Part shown: piece by piece, positions 34,180 through 44,344 of the stretch | Position numbering within the stretch: the first letter of the stretch is position 1 | Layout of the letters: the number at the start of each line of letters is the position of its first letter | From: Desulfosediminicola flagellatus | GTDB lineage: Bacteria > Desulfobacterota > Desulfobulbia > Desulfobulbales > Desulfocapsaceae | Assembly: GCF_005116655.2 (NCBI RefSeq) | Contig: NZ_CP050698.1 | Location: forward strand, 5,186,001-5,250,000 | DNA length: 64,000 nucleotides | Direction: 5' to 3' | The notes under the pieces: generated by a model | Databases searched by the model: none | Told to the model about the DNA's origin: nothing | What the model saw: the letters and a program-made list of their open reading frames with translations, nothing else | Translations under genes and position numbers: made by a program

Positions 34180-34373
34180 TTCAACCTCCAGTGTTTTAAT
34201 AAATTAGAATCAAATATCCAGAAACAGATAACGAAAATTTTAGTAACTCGAGTAGTATCAACGATTCCCTCATACTCTGAGGTTCTTAACAAATCATTAC
34301 AATCCACGTGTTGCTTTAGCTGAATCCCTATTAACAGGTTATATTTATGTAATTGATGAATTTCATGTTTTTT

Positions 34374-35528
34374 TCAAGACGCTGAAAGAACGTTATTGAG
34401 GGTGCTGGCGGCCTTTACCATCTGCTCATCCTTCATGTAAAAATGCGGGGCCAACCTGAGAACACCAGTGGGACCTGTAATGACCACCCCACGTTCATAC
34501 ATCTCCTTCATGATGTGCTGCGGATCTTTACTGATCTTCATGGTAATAATTCCCGAACGATTCTCTGCTGGCGGAAGTTGATAGCTCACCAGATCGGTGT
34601 CCAGCTGGTCAAGAAAAATGTCTTGTAAGCGGAAAATTTCATCCCTGATATCTTCCATACTGTTTTTCAGAAAAACCTGAGAAATCACAGCATCAAGAGC
34701 AGCAATATGATCCCATGGCGCCGCTGAGAACTCAAACATTCTCCCGTCGGTATGTGGGTCCCACGTGTGATCGAGGTAATTCAGCCCCTGCTTCATCATT
34801 CCCGGCCCCCCCATAGTCAGGCTCAACTTCGAACGAAAGCCCTGACTGGTGTACATAACACCGGCTCCAAACGGCCCCATAAGCCACTTCCAACCGGATG
34901 AAGCAACAGCTGCTATATTATATTCTTCAGGATAGACAGGCAAACAGCCAAGGCTCTGGGCACAATCAACTATCAGGTCAATATTTCGCTCTTTACAGAA
35001 CGCTCCCAGGCGAGCAAGATCGGCAGCAAAGCCTGAAGCAAACTGCACATGACTGATAGCCACAACTCGCGTACGCTCGCTCACCACCTCTTCGAGTTCT
35101 TCAAATGACCAGCCCTCAGGAGTATCTTCGCCGGATTGTGCAACATCTGAGAGCAGAACAAGTTCAACGCCACGGCTTCTCTGTATAACCCATGGATAAT
35201 GATTACTCGGATATTCATGTTGATAGCTGATAATCTGGTCGCCCGGCTCAAACGGATATCCCCCTGCTATCATGGACATGGCCGTTGCAGTATTCTGAAC
35301 AAAGGAAATATTTTCAGGCTGAGTTTTCATCAGCCTGGCAGCGCTTGTATGAAATTTCGGTAACAGATCAAGATTACTCAACAAACCAATCACACCATTT
35401 TCCGCCATGTTTACAGAAAAATCCTCTATAGCTTTCAGCGAACCTGAAAAGAGCGGTGAGATTGCACAATGACCTAAGAACACTTTTTTGTTCATATTTT
35501 TAAACAGAGAACTGCACTTATCTATCAT
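34374..35528 (-). CDS. Class V aminotransferase-like PLP enzyme
   Basis: A 384-residue fold-type I PLP protein of the class V group (cysteine desulfurase, isopenicillin N epimerase and kynureninase relatives). Visible features: NISFVQNTATAMSMIAGGYP for cofactor phosphate binding, VDCAQSLG with the Asp contacting the pyridine nitrogen, and SSGWKWLMGPFGAGV with the Schiff-base Lys in the W-K-W context of that group. It has no cysteine-desulfurase loop Cys, so an epimerase or lyase role is more likely than sulfur transfer. AGGAGAG precedes ATG 35528. Substrate unknown. Confidence 0.85.
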   Translation of the reverse strand: MIDKCSSLFKNMNKKVFLGHCAISPLFSGSLKAIEDFSVNMAENGVIGLLSNLDLLPKFHTSAARLMKTQPENISFVQNTATAMSMIAGGYPFEPGDQIISYQHEYPSNHYPWVIQRSRGVELVLLSDVAQSGEDTPEGWSFEELEEVVSERTRVVAISHVQFASGFAADLARLGAFCKERNIDLIVDCAQSLGCLPVYPEEYNIAAVASSGWKWLMGPFGAGVMYTSQGFRSKLSLTMGGPGMMKQGLNYLDHTWDPHTDGRMFEFSAAPWDHIAALDAVISQVFLKNSMEDIRDEIFRLQDIFLDQLDTDLVSYQLPPAENRSGIITMKISKDPQHIMKEMYERGVVITGPTGVLRLAPHFYMKDEQMVKAASTLNNVLSAS

Positions 35529-35816
35529 TTATCTCTCCTGAAAAAAAAGACCTATTGTTTTTACACTCTTGAATTCAGTAATGTATAACTAAGGGGTAAC
35601 AATACGCTAGGAAAATGTTAAGGAATAATGATTACTATTCAGCGGTTATGATGCAACTCATAATTTCCTGCTTATTGTATACTTACAGTAGATAAACCTC
35701 AGGAATTGCTCCATGGCAATGGTTTTGGCAAGATATCAGGAGCTGCAACCATACTCCCCTTTATCAATAACGACCGGATAGAAGGCAGCAGGCCTGAACG
35801 GTAGAGGAGAACCAGG

Positions 35817-37613
35817 ATGAAATCAACACTCGACATCATTACCCCTGAAGCAGCTCCAACACTATCCAAACTCCTGCATGAGCGGGCACTTAGATCACCA
35901 GACAGCATCGCCTACCGACATTGCAACAAGATAACAGGCGAATGGTATACTCTCACCTGGGAACGTATACAGCAAAAAGTAAATCTCTGGAGTACCGCCT
36001 TAAAAAATGAAAATCTGGATCCAGGTTCAAGGGTTGCGATCATGCTGCCCAACTGCCCGGAGTGGGTATATTTCGATATGGCAGCACATGCGCAGGGGCT
36101 TATCGTCGTTCCTTTGTATGTAAATGATCGCCCCGAAAATGTCGCCTACATTCTTGAAGATACCAGTGCTAAAGTATTTCTCTGTCCGGGAGTTACATGC
36201 TGGGAGCATCTTGAACCGGTCTTTAACAGGCTAAGCGGGCTTCAGCGTATTGTTACAATTGATTTTTGCCAGGCAATTAAAGAAGATCCGCGCATCACCT
36301 GTATTTCCGATTGGATCCCTGACGAACCGGACATAGACAAGAATCATTACGGGTCTCCGGATGACACTGCAACAATAGTTTACACTTCAGGCACCACAGG
36401 CACTCCAAAAGGGGTTATGCTCAGCCATAGAAACATCATCGGTAATGCCTTCTCAGGCTTACAATGCATGGACATTTTCCAGCATGACACCTTTTTATCC
36501 TTCCTCCCGCTCTCACACATGCTGGAACGCACAGTGGGATACTACCTTCCGATGATGGCTGGGGCATCAGTTGCCTTTGCCCGTTCAATCCCGGAACTTG
36601 CTGAAGATCTGGTGACCATCAGACCGACTATACTGGTGGCTGTACCCAGAATTTTTGAGCGAATTCATAATGGAATGATGGAAAAAATCCGTAACAAACC
36701 AGCTATTATGCAAAAACTCTTTAATGCTTCTGTCACTGTAGGATGGCAGCAGTTTCTGCATAGCCAAAAACGCACTGCGTGGTGTCCATCACAGCTGCTC
36801 AAACCTTTGCTGGACAGGATAGTGGCTAAAAAAATCCAGGCAAAACTTGGCGGAAAACTCCGAATAGTCATAAGCGGCGGAGCTCCGCTCTCACCTGAAA
36901 TTGCCAAGGTTTTCATTGGCCTCGGCCTTCCTATTTATCAGGGATTCGGGCTGACGGAAACCAGCCCTATAATAAGCGTTAACCGTATCGAAAATAACGA
37001 GCCGAACGGCGTCGGTGTCCCAATTCCCGGTGTAGAAGTTATGCTTGGCAAACATAATGAACTGCTCGTTCGGGGCAATTGTGTAATGAAGGGGTACTGG
37101 AACAATCCTGAAGCAACTGCAAAGGTTATAGATGGTGATGGCTGGCTGCATACAGGAGATATAGCCGCACTCATTGACGGGCATATCCGAATAACCGGCA
37201 GACTAAAAGAGGTCATTGTACTGAGTAACGGAGAAAAAGTATCTCCAAACGAAGTTGAACAGGCCATTTCCATCGACCCGCTCTTTGAACAATCAATGGT
37301 GGTTGGCGAAGGAAAGCCCTATCTCGTATTAGTGGCCGTACTGGCAAAAGAGCGTTGGCAAAGACTGGCTGAAGAACTTGGTGTTTCGCCTGATCCAGCC
37401 TCACTGAACAAGGAAGAAGTAGAAAAAGCAATACTTGACAGGGTAGAAAAACTGATGCACAACATGCCGGGTTATGCCTTTATCAAACACGCTGTGCTGA
37501 CCCTTGAACCGTGGACTGTGGAAGAAGGCTTGTTGACCCCTACACTCAAAATCCGCCGCAAGTCAGTATTAAGTCTTCTGCAGGGAGAAATTGATAAGAT
37601 CTACTCTATCTAA
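35817..37613 (+). CDS. Long-chain acyl-CoA synthetase (AMP-forming)
   Basis: A 598-residue adenylate-forming enzyme. The P-loop-like YTSGTTGTPKGVMLSH sits near residue 195, then YQGFGLTETSP near 375 and GWLHTGDIAALIDGHIRITG near 440, followed by RLKEVIVLSNGEKVSPNEVE with the A10-like region. The 8 nt spacing and the GGAG before ATG 35817 are good. It activates fatty acids with ATP and CoA. Its stop codon is one base from the end of the convergent acyltransferase/hydrolase fusion, so the two genes probably share a lipid-handling role but not a transcript. Confidence 0.93.
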   Translation: MKSTLDIITPEAAPTLSKLLHERALRSPDSIAYRHCNKITGEWYTLTWERIQQKVNLWSTALKNENLDPGSRVAIMLPNCPEWVYFDMAAHAQGLIVVPLYVNDRPENVAYILEDTSAKVFLCPGVTCWEHLEPVFNRLSGLQRIVTIDFCQAIKEDPRITCISDWIPDEPDIDKNHYGSPDDTATIVYTSGTTGTPKGVMLSHRNIIGNAFSGLQCMDIFQHDTFLSFLPLSHMLERTVGYYLPMMAGASVAFARSIPELAEDLVTIRPTILVAVPRIFERIHNGMMEKIRNKPAIMQKLFNASVTVGWQQFLHSQKRTAWCPSQLLKPLLDRIVAKKIQAKLGGKLRIVISGGAPLSPEIAKVFIGLGLPIYQGFGLTETSPIISVNRIENNEPNGVGVPIPGVEVMLGKHNELLVRGNCVMKGYWNNPEATAKVIDGDGWLHTGDIAALIDGHIRITGRLKEVIVLSNGEKVSPNEVEQAISIDPLFEQSMVVGEGKPYLVLVAVLAKERWQRLAEELGVSPDPASLNKEEVEKAILDRVEKLMHNMPGYAFIKHAVLTLEPWTVEEGLLTPTLKIRRKSVLSLLQGEIDKIYSI

Positions 37614-37614
37614 C

Positions 37615-39789
37615 CTATGATGTTACCTTAGTCAGCAGGTGTTTTATGAAATTGCTGATATTACGGTGCACCCGACCGGCACCGTCACCATTAATGATAA
37701 CGTGCCGGTCAAAATTAAACAGGCTGTATTGCTTATCTTTGCTTCCAATCCTCTGGAAAACCTTTCGTCCACTTTTCACATTCACTATCGGATCATTGTC
37801 TGCCTGGATAATCAACGCCGGCACCTCTACTTTTGACAGACGTCCCTCTACACTTTCCAGTAACCTCCCGACTTCGCGAATACCGGCAAAAGGATTACGC
37901 CGATAGTTAACATGCGGGTTATCCGCAACAAACTCGAAAAACGGATCACTATCAGTTCTCCGTATTTTCTTCACAACCCTGTTCCACACATCAATAGCCG
38001 GCATAAAATTATGAGAATAATCCTGCAATTTCAATGGTGGACAAATCGCGATGACACCGGCAACATTTGGAGCTCTCGATGCAACATCAAGCGCCAGACT
38101 GGCCCCGATCGAAACACCCGCAAGTACCACTTTTTCGCAGATACTGCTCATCATAACATAGGCATTTTCAACAGCCTCAAGCCATTCTTCCTGCGTGTGC
38201 CGAGCAAGATCCTTCGATGATGTGCCATGCCCAGGCAGACGGGGCGCATAAATCCACACACCGCTTTGCCAGAGATGATGTGCCAGACTCTTGACCTCTT
38301 CAGGTGCTGCTAGATAGCTATGAACAAGAACTACCCCTATCTTTCTCCTATAACCCGGTAGCAGAAAGGGTTTACCAAAACTCTTCCGTTCAAGATCATC
38401 TCCGTATCCATACGCCTCATAGTCTTTTTCGTACCTCCTCTTCTCTTGTTTGTGAAGATACTTTGCCAGATACAGACGCAGTATCGGCCGTGGCTGAAGA
38501 GCAATGGAGATCAAAACTTTACGTATCCATGCGAGCGGCTCAACTTCATTAGCCATAACCTCAATAGGATTATCGATTCTGCCTCGATGAAAATTTACAG
38601 GGGTCGAGAGCAGCGATCTATCGAGCAGGAGACACCCATCATCAGATCGTTTAAGTATCCCTTTATCCAATGCAAGCTGGAGGAAGTTATGAAATTTTTT
38701 ATATCTGTCATCGGTAAACAAGTGGCCCTGCGGTTTTAAAAGTGACTTATGGAGACAAAGATTTTCCTGATCCATATCACTGATTTTATTTGCCGCCAGA
38801 AACACCCGTTCTTTCAGTTCCGTTTCACAAATCTTTTTCCAGGGATGCATCCGCAAAAATGAGGCGAATAAATGTTCATGGTTAACCGTTGTCATGGAGT
38901 AGATATCAGCCATATACTGTTGCATGATATCTTCGCCAAGTTTCATCATGATATCTTTTAACTCTGGCGACATGAGGAAACCCGACACCTCCTGTTTACC
39001 CAACACCCTTTTGATTTTCTCGCGCTCAAAGTAGGGCGCAATCGCAATTGGTTCACCAAATCGAACACTGATATCGACACCCGAGAGCAACATGGTACCT
39101 TCGGTCATGATCTCCTCAACCATGCGTTCCGGGATATCCTTCACCAACTTGGCGGCAAGATTGGAAAGAACATTCTCTTTAGCCCGGATTGGATAATAGG
39201 TAAGGTTAACCGGCACAATACTGGTGCTCGCCTCGCCCACCTGGTCAAGGGTTTCGATATTCAGAAAATCCAGCATACTCCTGGCGCCATCCTGACTGCC
39301 CGCACCTTTGTGCAGCAGGTATCTGCGGAACAATTCCGTTCGCAGCGCAAGTGAAGCAGCACCGGTGTGCGGCTTACGCAGCCCCTTGGGAGAGTTGACC
39401 ATATATTTGCCGCGATGCATGATCTCCTTGGTCTTGACCATACTTCCCTCTGGGAAAATGATCCAGTTTGCCTCACCGGTCAGCAGACTGCGGACAATCA
39501 ATTCATCACGTTTCGGATCAGTAGTGGAGATGGCGCCGACCATATCAAAAAAGGTCCCGAGTCCACCCTGAAAAAGACTTGAGTGCGCAAGCGACCAGAC
39601 TGGGAGATTAGTCAGTTTGTAGATATGATATGGCAGAAGAACGGTTTCAAGGCGGGTAAAGTGGTTAATAACAAATATGATCGGTCCGTTGGGAATGTTC
39701 TCACGCCCGTGGATCACGACATCAGCTTTTGTCATGTTGGCGAGAGCTTTAATGGCCAGGCCTGTAGTAAGATATGCGGATCGGTTCAT
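37615..39789 (-). CDS. PlsC-type acyltransferase fused to alpha/beta hydrolase
   Basis: A 724-residue two-enzyme protein. The N-terminal part (about 1-290) is a glycerolipid acyltransferase: INHFTRLET gives the H-x4-acid motif as His43/Glu48 instead of the usual Asp, and IIFPEGS (Glu114-Gly115) is the acyl-acceptor motif. A linker of about 150 residues follows. The C-terminal part (about 480-724) is an alpha/beta hydrolase: VVLVHSYLAAP, APRLPGHGTSSKDL, nucleophile Ser560 in GVSIG, Asp666 in QADNDPIV and His696 in FDRHV. Both active sites look complete. It may exchange acyl chains on phospholipids by hydrolysing and re-esterifying, though that is inference. Confidence 0.85.
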   Translation of the reverse strand: MNRSAYLTTGLAIKALANMTKADVVIHGRENIPNGPIIFVINHFTRLETVLLPYHIYKLTNLPVWSLAHSSLFQGGLGTFFDMVGAISTTDPKRDELIVRSLLTGEANWIIFPEGSMVKTKEIMHRGKYMVNSPKGLRKPHTGAASLALRTELFRRYLLHKGAGSQDGARSMLDFLNIETLDQVGEASTSIVPVNLTYYPIRAKENVLSNLAAKLVKDIPERMVEEIMTEGTMLLSGVDISVRFGEPIAIAPYFEREKIKRVLGKQEVSGFLMSPELKDIMMKLGEDIMQQYMADIYSMTTVNHEHLFASFLRMHPWKKICETELKERVFLAANKISDMDQENLCLHKSLLKPQGHLFTDDRYKKFHNFLQLALDKGILKRSDDGCLLLDRSLLSTPVNFHRGRIDNPIEVMANEVEPLAWIRKVLISIALQPRPILRLYLAKYLHKQEKRRYEKDYEAYGYGDDLERKSFGKPFLLPGYRRKIGVVLVHSYLAAPEEVKSLAHHLWQSGVWIYAPRLPGHGTSSKDLARHTQEEWLEAVENAYVMMSSICEKVVLAGVSIGASLALDVASRAPNVAGVIAICPPLKLQDYSHNFMPAIDVWNRVVKKIRRTDSDPFFEFVADNPHVNYRRNPFAGIREVGRLLESVEGRLSKVEVPALIIQADNDPIVNVKSGRKVFQRIGSKDKQYSLFNFDRHVIINGDGAGRVHRNISNFIKHLLTKVTS

Positions 39790-39916
39790 AGAATGTCCGT
39801 GCTAAATTCAATCCAGCTGAAAAACTATGTTATATCATAAGTGTATACAGCCCCCACTGTCAGGTCAAGACTCTTAATCAAAGCCGGGAATAATTGGTTA
39901 ACACAACTACGCCAGA
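39790..39916. other. Short intergenic region, no feature recognised
   Basis: No gene or hairpin is seen between the fusion gene start and the receiver-like remnant. Confidence 0.3.
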
Positions 39917-40111
39917 TCAGCTCTCACGCTTTTTCCGTTCTCTCCTTCGTGCCGCGTCATCAAGATATTTTCTCACCATCCTGACCAGGGTTGCGCGACT
40001 TAGTGGCTTATCCATAATATCAATAACACCAGGATGATCGACAGTTTTTTCAATAACGATATCAGGCAACCTTATTGGGCAATCCCCCCTGAGTTCTATA
40101 ACCAGCAACAC
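39917..40111 (-). pseudogene. C-terminal remnant of a response-regulator receiver domain
   Basis: A 64-codon frame from GTG 40111. GVIDIMDKPLSRATLVRMVR then KYLDD reads as the end of a receiver domain: the conserved Lys-Pro followed by the last helix. The phosphorylated Asp region is missing upstream because of a stop at about 40164. It ends in a basic tail (AARRRERKKRES). It is most likely a leftover of a hybrid kinase or response regulator. Confidence 0.4.
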
Positions 40112-40359
40112 AATCTTGCTTTTTAACCTGACAGGGCCATGACTTTCATCAACAACATACTACAGCTGAACACGTGATATTTTATACCTAAACGCAGTAA
40201 ATATTCAGGCATGTTCCAGACCTATGTGTATCCAAACACAAAATCTAGCCAGGCTGCGATCGCGCCTTTACTTGTAAAATTACTCTTCTCCCTGTAATCT
40301 CAATGAATATGTATCAGGATTTTTGCATTTACCAGCAACCTACACTCCGAGGTAAACAG

Positions 40360-41451
40360 ATGGCTCTCAACCTTTCGTACAATACTCCTGACTTCAATGA
40401 CAAGCGTTTTACTGATGCCCCGGCAGCAAAAATGGAATCGACCCCAGCAGACGGCATAGCACCTGAAAAATATCATGCCACTTCCAACTTTCCAGAATAT
40501 GTGAAGCTTGAATCTGGAGAGTGGAAACTCGGCCCCGAAGGCCGTATGGATGCAGTGCTGGTATATAAAGATGGTGAACTGGAAGTTACTGAGGCCCGAC
40601 GCTTAAAGAAAGGTGATATGGTAGTTATCGGCAGAACCGAAAACGGAGAAGAAGGGATTTTTGTACATAACAACTGTTTCAGCGATAAAGTTGAAAGCGA
40701 AGATAAATTCACCTTCCGTTCACGGGGCACCCGCGAGACACCATTTTCTCATTCATACGATAACCTTTATGAAATCCTTAAGCATGACAAAGACCATGGA
40801 CATATCGTCTGGGTTCTCGGCCCCGCTGTAGCCTTTGACAAAGATAGTCGTGATGCCATGCAGGGCTTGATAGAAAATGGGTATTGTCATGCACTCATGG
40901 CCGGAAATGCCCTTGCCACCCATGATATCGAGGCCGCTCATTTCGGCACTGGCCTTGGCCAGAATATTTACAGCCAGGCCCTGCAGCCGCTAGGCCATTA
41001 TAATCATCTCGATATACTGAACGAAGTCCGAAAAGCCGGTTCAATCAAGAAGGCTATTGAAATATTAAATATCAAAGATGGCATCATGTACGCCTGCGAA
41101 AAAAAGGGAATCCCATACGTTCTTGCTGGTTCAATCCGTGATGACGGCCCGTTACCCGAAATCATCAGCAACGTATATGAAGCCCAGAACCGCATGCGGG
41201 ATCACGCACGAAAAGCGACGATAGTCATCACCATGGCGACCCAGCTTCACTCTATTGCTTTTGGAAATATGACACCAAGTTACAGGATAGAGGCTGACGG
41301 GTCCATCCGCCCTGTTTATTTTTATATTGTAGATATGTCAGAGTTCAGTGCCGACAAGCTCGCAAATCGTGGTTCGGCACAGGCCCAGGCGATACTGACC
41401 AACGTGCAGGACTTTATCGTCAATCTCTGGAATCATTTATCAGCCTGGTAA
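40360..41451 (+). CDS. Ornithine cyclodeaminase, archaeal (TIGR00300/LOR-SDH) type
   Basis: A 363-residue enzyme of the family known from methanogens as an NAD-dependent ornithine cyclodeaminase and, in cyanobacteria, as the C-terminal half of the arginine-guanidine-removing enzyme AgrE/ArgZ. Recognisable family segments are IFVHNNCFSDKVESEDKFTF, IVWVLGPAVAFD, HALMAGNALATHDIEA and ITMATQLHSIAFGNMTPSY. It converts ornithine to proline and ammonia. ATG 40360 is chosen because GAGGT precedes it and the upstream 19 codons are not family-like. Arginase starts five bases after its stop, so together they take arginine to proline plus urea and ammonia. Confidence 0.85.
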   Translation: MALNLSYNTPDFNDKRFTDAPAAKMESTPADGIAPEKYHATSNFPEYVKLESGEWKLGPEGRMDAVLVYKDGELEVTEARRLKKGDMVVIGRTENGEEGIFVHNNCFSDKVESEDKFTFRSRGTRETPFSHSYDNLYEILKHDKDHGHIVWVLGPAVAFDKDSRDAMQGLIENGYCHALMAGNALATHDIEAAHFGTGLGQNIYSQALQPLGHYNHLDILNEVRKAGSIKKAIEILNIKDGIMYACEKKGIPYVLAGSIRDDGPLPEIISNVYEAQNRMRDHARKATIVITMATQLHSIAFGNMTPSYRIEADGSIRPVYFYIVDMSEFSADKLANRGSAQAQAILTNVQDFIVNLWNHLSAW

Positions 41452-41456
41452 ATACC

Positions 41457-42350
41457 ATGAAAGATAAAAAATTACGCATCATCGGTGTCCCCATGGATCT
41501 CGGCCAGAACCAGCGCGGCGTTGACATGGGACCGAGCGCCATCCGCTATGCCGGGCTCACCAGGAAACTTACCGGCCTTGGCCACTCTGTACGAGACAGT
41601 GGAAACATCAGCATCCCTGGAGTCTTCAGCTTAAAGGACAGCAGCCTGAAAGAACGCCTCGTGCCTATTCGGCAGGCATGTAAAACTGCGTATGATATGG
41701 GTAAAAAAGCTGTTCGTAAAGGAGAGATCCCAATCTTTCTGGGTGGCGATCACTCTGCCTCTATCGGTACTGTCGGTGGCGTTACTCACGACGATCCGGT
41801 TGGTCTTATCTGGGTTGATGCACATGGCGATTTCAACACTCCCGAGACATCGTCGAGCTGTAATGTTCACGGTATGGCTCTCTCCGCGCTGTTGGGGTAC
41901 GGCCCTGCAAAACTGGTTGATGTAGGACGCCCCGGCCCCAAAGTCTCACCCGATCAGGTAGTGGTGATTGGTGTTCGTGATCTTGATGCTCAAGAGAAGG
42001 TTCTCTTGAAAGAATCAGGCTGCACGATTTTCACAATGCGCGACATTGACGAAATCGGCATGCACGCAGTACTCATCAAAGCCCTGGCGAAGTTTGAGTA
42101 TCTGCCGAGAATCCACGTTAGCTTTGATATGGATGTAATGGACCCCATTGAAGCGCCTGGAGTCGGGACTCCTTCCCGCGGGGGTCTTACCTACCGTGAA
42201 GGCCAACTCATCATGGAAATCATCGCAGATACCAACAAGCTTCACTCTGTGGATATCATGGAGATCAACCCTATCCTCGATGTGGGGAACCGATCAGGTG
42301 AGATGGCTGTTTCGCTTGCCTCATCACTATTTGGCAAATCTATCATCTAA
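41457..42350 (+). CDS. rocF: Arginase
   Basis: A 297-residue Mn2+-dependent ureohydrolase that splits arginine to ornithine and urea. Metal-binding motifs are all visible: GGDHSASIGT (His), WVDAHGDFNTP (Asp-x-His-x-Asp), SFDMDVMDP (Asp-x-Asp). The substrate-loop SCNVHGM agrees with arginase rather than agmatinase, as does the length. It sits five bases downstream of ornithine cyclodeaminase, so ornithine is passed straight on to proline. This pair gives a route for arginine as carbon, nitrogen and osmolyte source. Confidence 0.94.
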   Translation: MKDKKLRIIGVPMDLGQNQRGVDMGPSAIRYAGLTRKLTGLGHSVRDSGNISIPGVFSLKDSSLKERLVPIRQACKTAYDMGKKAVRKGEIPIFLGGDHSASIGTVGGVTHDDPVGLIWVDAHGDFNTPETSSSCNVHGMALSALLGYGPAKLVDVGRPGPKVSPDQVVVIGVRDLDAQEKVLLKESGCTIFTMRDIDEIGMHAVLIKALAKFEYLPRIHVSFDMDVMDPIEAPGVGTPSRGGLTYREGQLIMEIIADTNKLHSVDIMEINPILDVGNRSGEMAVSLASSLFGKSII

Positions 42351-42376
42351 AACAATCAGATACGTATTCTATAAAC

Positions 42377-42417
42377 AAAAAAAGCTGTTTACCTTGTGAA
42401 GGTAAACAGCTTTTTTG
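42377..42417. terminator. Bidirectional terminator between arginase and TRAP operon
   Basis: AAAAAAGCTGTTTACCTT pairs with AAGGTAAACAGCTTTTTT around GTG. The A and T runs on the two sides make it effective for both convergent operons. Confidence 0.9.
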
Positions 42418-42441
42418 TTGGTAAATGTGTTCTGCGTATTA

Positions 42442-43773
42442 TCAGGTAAAACCGTAAAATCCTGGGAAGATAACAATTGAAATCAACACAAGTATCTGAA
42501 TAACAATAAACGGAATTACACCTCGATAGAGGTCAACCGTTCGCACATCGGGCGGACAGACTCCTTTGAGATAAAAGAGTGAAAACCCGAACGGCGGTGT
42601 CAGAAATGACGTCTGCAAATTCATTGCTATAAGGATCGCATACCATAAAGGATTGATTCCAATAATTTCTGCAATCGGCAACAATATCGGCACAACAATG
42701 TAGCTGATCTCGATAAAATCAATAAAGAATCCGAGCACCATAATTGCCAGCATCGAGAGTATTAAAAATGTCCACTTCTGGCCTGGCAGGTTAGTCAGCG
42801 TCTCTTCTACAATATAGTCAGCGCCGCTATAGACAAAAACCATTGAGAAAGCTGTTGCACCAATGAGGATAGCAAACACCATCGCAGTGATTTTAACCGT
42901 TTCAAGCGATGCCTCTTCAACGATTTTCCAGCTGAGTTTACGGTATAGCGCCGCAAGTGCCATTGCACCCACACTACCTACTGCAGCCGATTCTGTAGGT
43001 GTCGCGATACCGGCAAAAATAGAACCCAGAACCATTATGATGAGAGTAAGCGGCGGGATAATAGCAAAGAAAGCACGTCGTAAATTACCAATCTTCGAGC
43101 CGGTCTGAGGTGGCATGGGTGGGGCAACAGTCTTATCGAAAAATGCCCAGATCAGAATAAAAGCGATATAGCAAACCACAAGAATCAGGCCGGGTTTTAG
43201 TGCCGCCTGAAAAAGGTCACCCACTGGTTGCTGGAAGACATCGCCCAGAATAATCAGCACAATGGACGGGGGAATAATCTGTCCAAGGGTACCTGCAGCA
43301 CAGATGGTTCCTGTAGCCAGCCTTTTGGAGTAACCGTATTTGAGCATTACCGGCAGCGAGATAACTCCCATAGCAACAACAGACGCACCAACCACACCGG
43401 TGGAGGCGGCAAGCAGAGTTCCCACAAGTACAGTACTTACTGCGACACCACCTCTTACCTTGCCAAACAACGTGCCCATAGCTTCAAGCAGTCGTTCTGC
43501 AAGATCAGATTTCTGCAGCACTATACCCATAAAGATAAACAGCGGGACCGCCATCAGGATCGTGTTATTCATGATGGAGTAAATACGAAACGGCATCATG
43601 GAAAACATTGAGAGAAACTCTTCCACCACATACATCGTGGTAAGATCAGGAGCAAGTTCTACAATCGCTGCGAGGATTCCGAAAAAGATGGAAACAGAAC
43701 CAAAGGTAAACGCCACGGGATAACCGATTACCAGCATCATTAAGGCGGCACCAAACATGATAATACCAACCAT
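42442..43773 (-). CDS. dctM: TRAP transporter large permease DctM (system 1)
   Basis: A 443-residue inner-membrane protein with about 12 helices, the main ion-coupled transport subunit of a TRAP system. Family features are PLFIFMGIVLQKSDLAERLL, GVVGASVVAMGVISLPVML and FLTPPFGFSLFYLKG near the end. Its ATG shares one base with the DctQ stop (TGATG), indicating coupled translation. The partner binding protein resembles those for 2-oxoacids and lactate. Confidence 0.94.
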   Translation of the reverse strand: MVGIIMFGAALMMLVIGYPVAFTFGSVSIFFGILAAIVELAPDLTTMYVVEEFLSMFSMMPFRIYSIMNNTILMAVPLFIFMGIVLQKSDLAERLLEAMGTLFGKVRGGVAVSTVLVGTLLAASTGVVGASVVAMGVISLPVMLKYGYSKRLATGTICAAGTLGQIIPPSIVLIILGDVFQQPVGDLFQAALKPGLILVVCYIAFILIWAFFDKTVAPPMPPQTGSKIGNLRRAFFAIIPPLTLIIMVLGSIFAGIATPTESAAVGSVGAMALAALYRKLSWKIVEEASLETVKITAMVFAILIGATAFSMVFVYSGADYIVEETLTNLPGQKWTFLILSMLAIMVLGFFIDFIEISYIVVPILLPIAEIIGINPLWYAILIAMNLQTSFLTPPFGFSLFYLKGVCPPDVRTVDLYRGVIPFIVIQILVLISIVIFPGFYGFT

Positions 43774-44318
43774 CAGTTCACCTCCCCTGCACTATCCCCA
43801 GCTTGAGGGTCTTTCTGACTGAACTGACGAAACAGATTGATATTCTTGACAGTATAACCGACAGCAGAGAAAATCAGATACGCAAATGCCAGCGGAATCA
43901 TGCCTTTAATTATCCAGCGATAGTGCAATCCACCCGGATCTTCTGATATCTCACCGATAGAATAGGCATCCCATACAAAACTAAACGATCCCGATAAAAT
44001 AAGAATAGCCAGCGGAAGCAGGAAAAATACGGTACCGATAATATTGATCAGCGCCTTAGTGCGCGGCTTGTATCGATCATACAAAAAATCGACACGAACA
44101 TGCCCCTCATCCAGTAGCGCTACCGACACACCGAACAGGATGATCACCGAAAAAAGGTGCCATTCCATCTCCTGCATACCGACAGAGCTATTATGAAAGA
44201 AATAGCGCATAATAACATCGTAGAAGACGTTAAGCGTCATCAGCACCAGTACACCTGACAGGATTTTCCCCGCCACCCTGTTTATCCGCTGATAAAATTG
44301 TTCCACCCTGATCAACAT
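43773..44318 (-). CDS. dctQ: TRAP transporter small permease DctQ (system 1)
   Basis: A 181-residue membrane protein with four helices. It carries RYFFHNSSVGMQEMEWHLFS and ALLDEGHVRVDFLYDRYKPR, hallmarks of the DctQ subunit that assembles with DctM. AGGAGTG precedes ATG 44318. It lies between the binding-protein gene and dctM in the standard P-Q-M order. Confidence 0.92.
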   Translation of the reverse strand: MLIRVEQFYQRINRVAGKILSGVLVLMTLNVFYDVIMRYFFHNSSVGMQEMEWHLFSVIILFGVSVALLDEGHVRVDFLYDRYKPRTKALINIIGTVFFLLPLAILILSGSFSFVWDAYSIGEISEDPGGLHYRWIIKGMIPLAFAYLIFSAVGYTVKNINLFRQFSQKDPQAGDSAGEVN

Positions 44319-44344
44319 TTCACACTCCTGCTACAAAACAAAAA

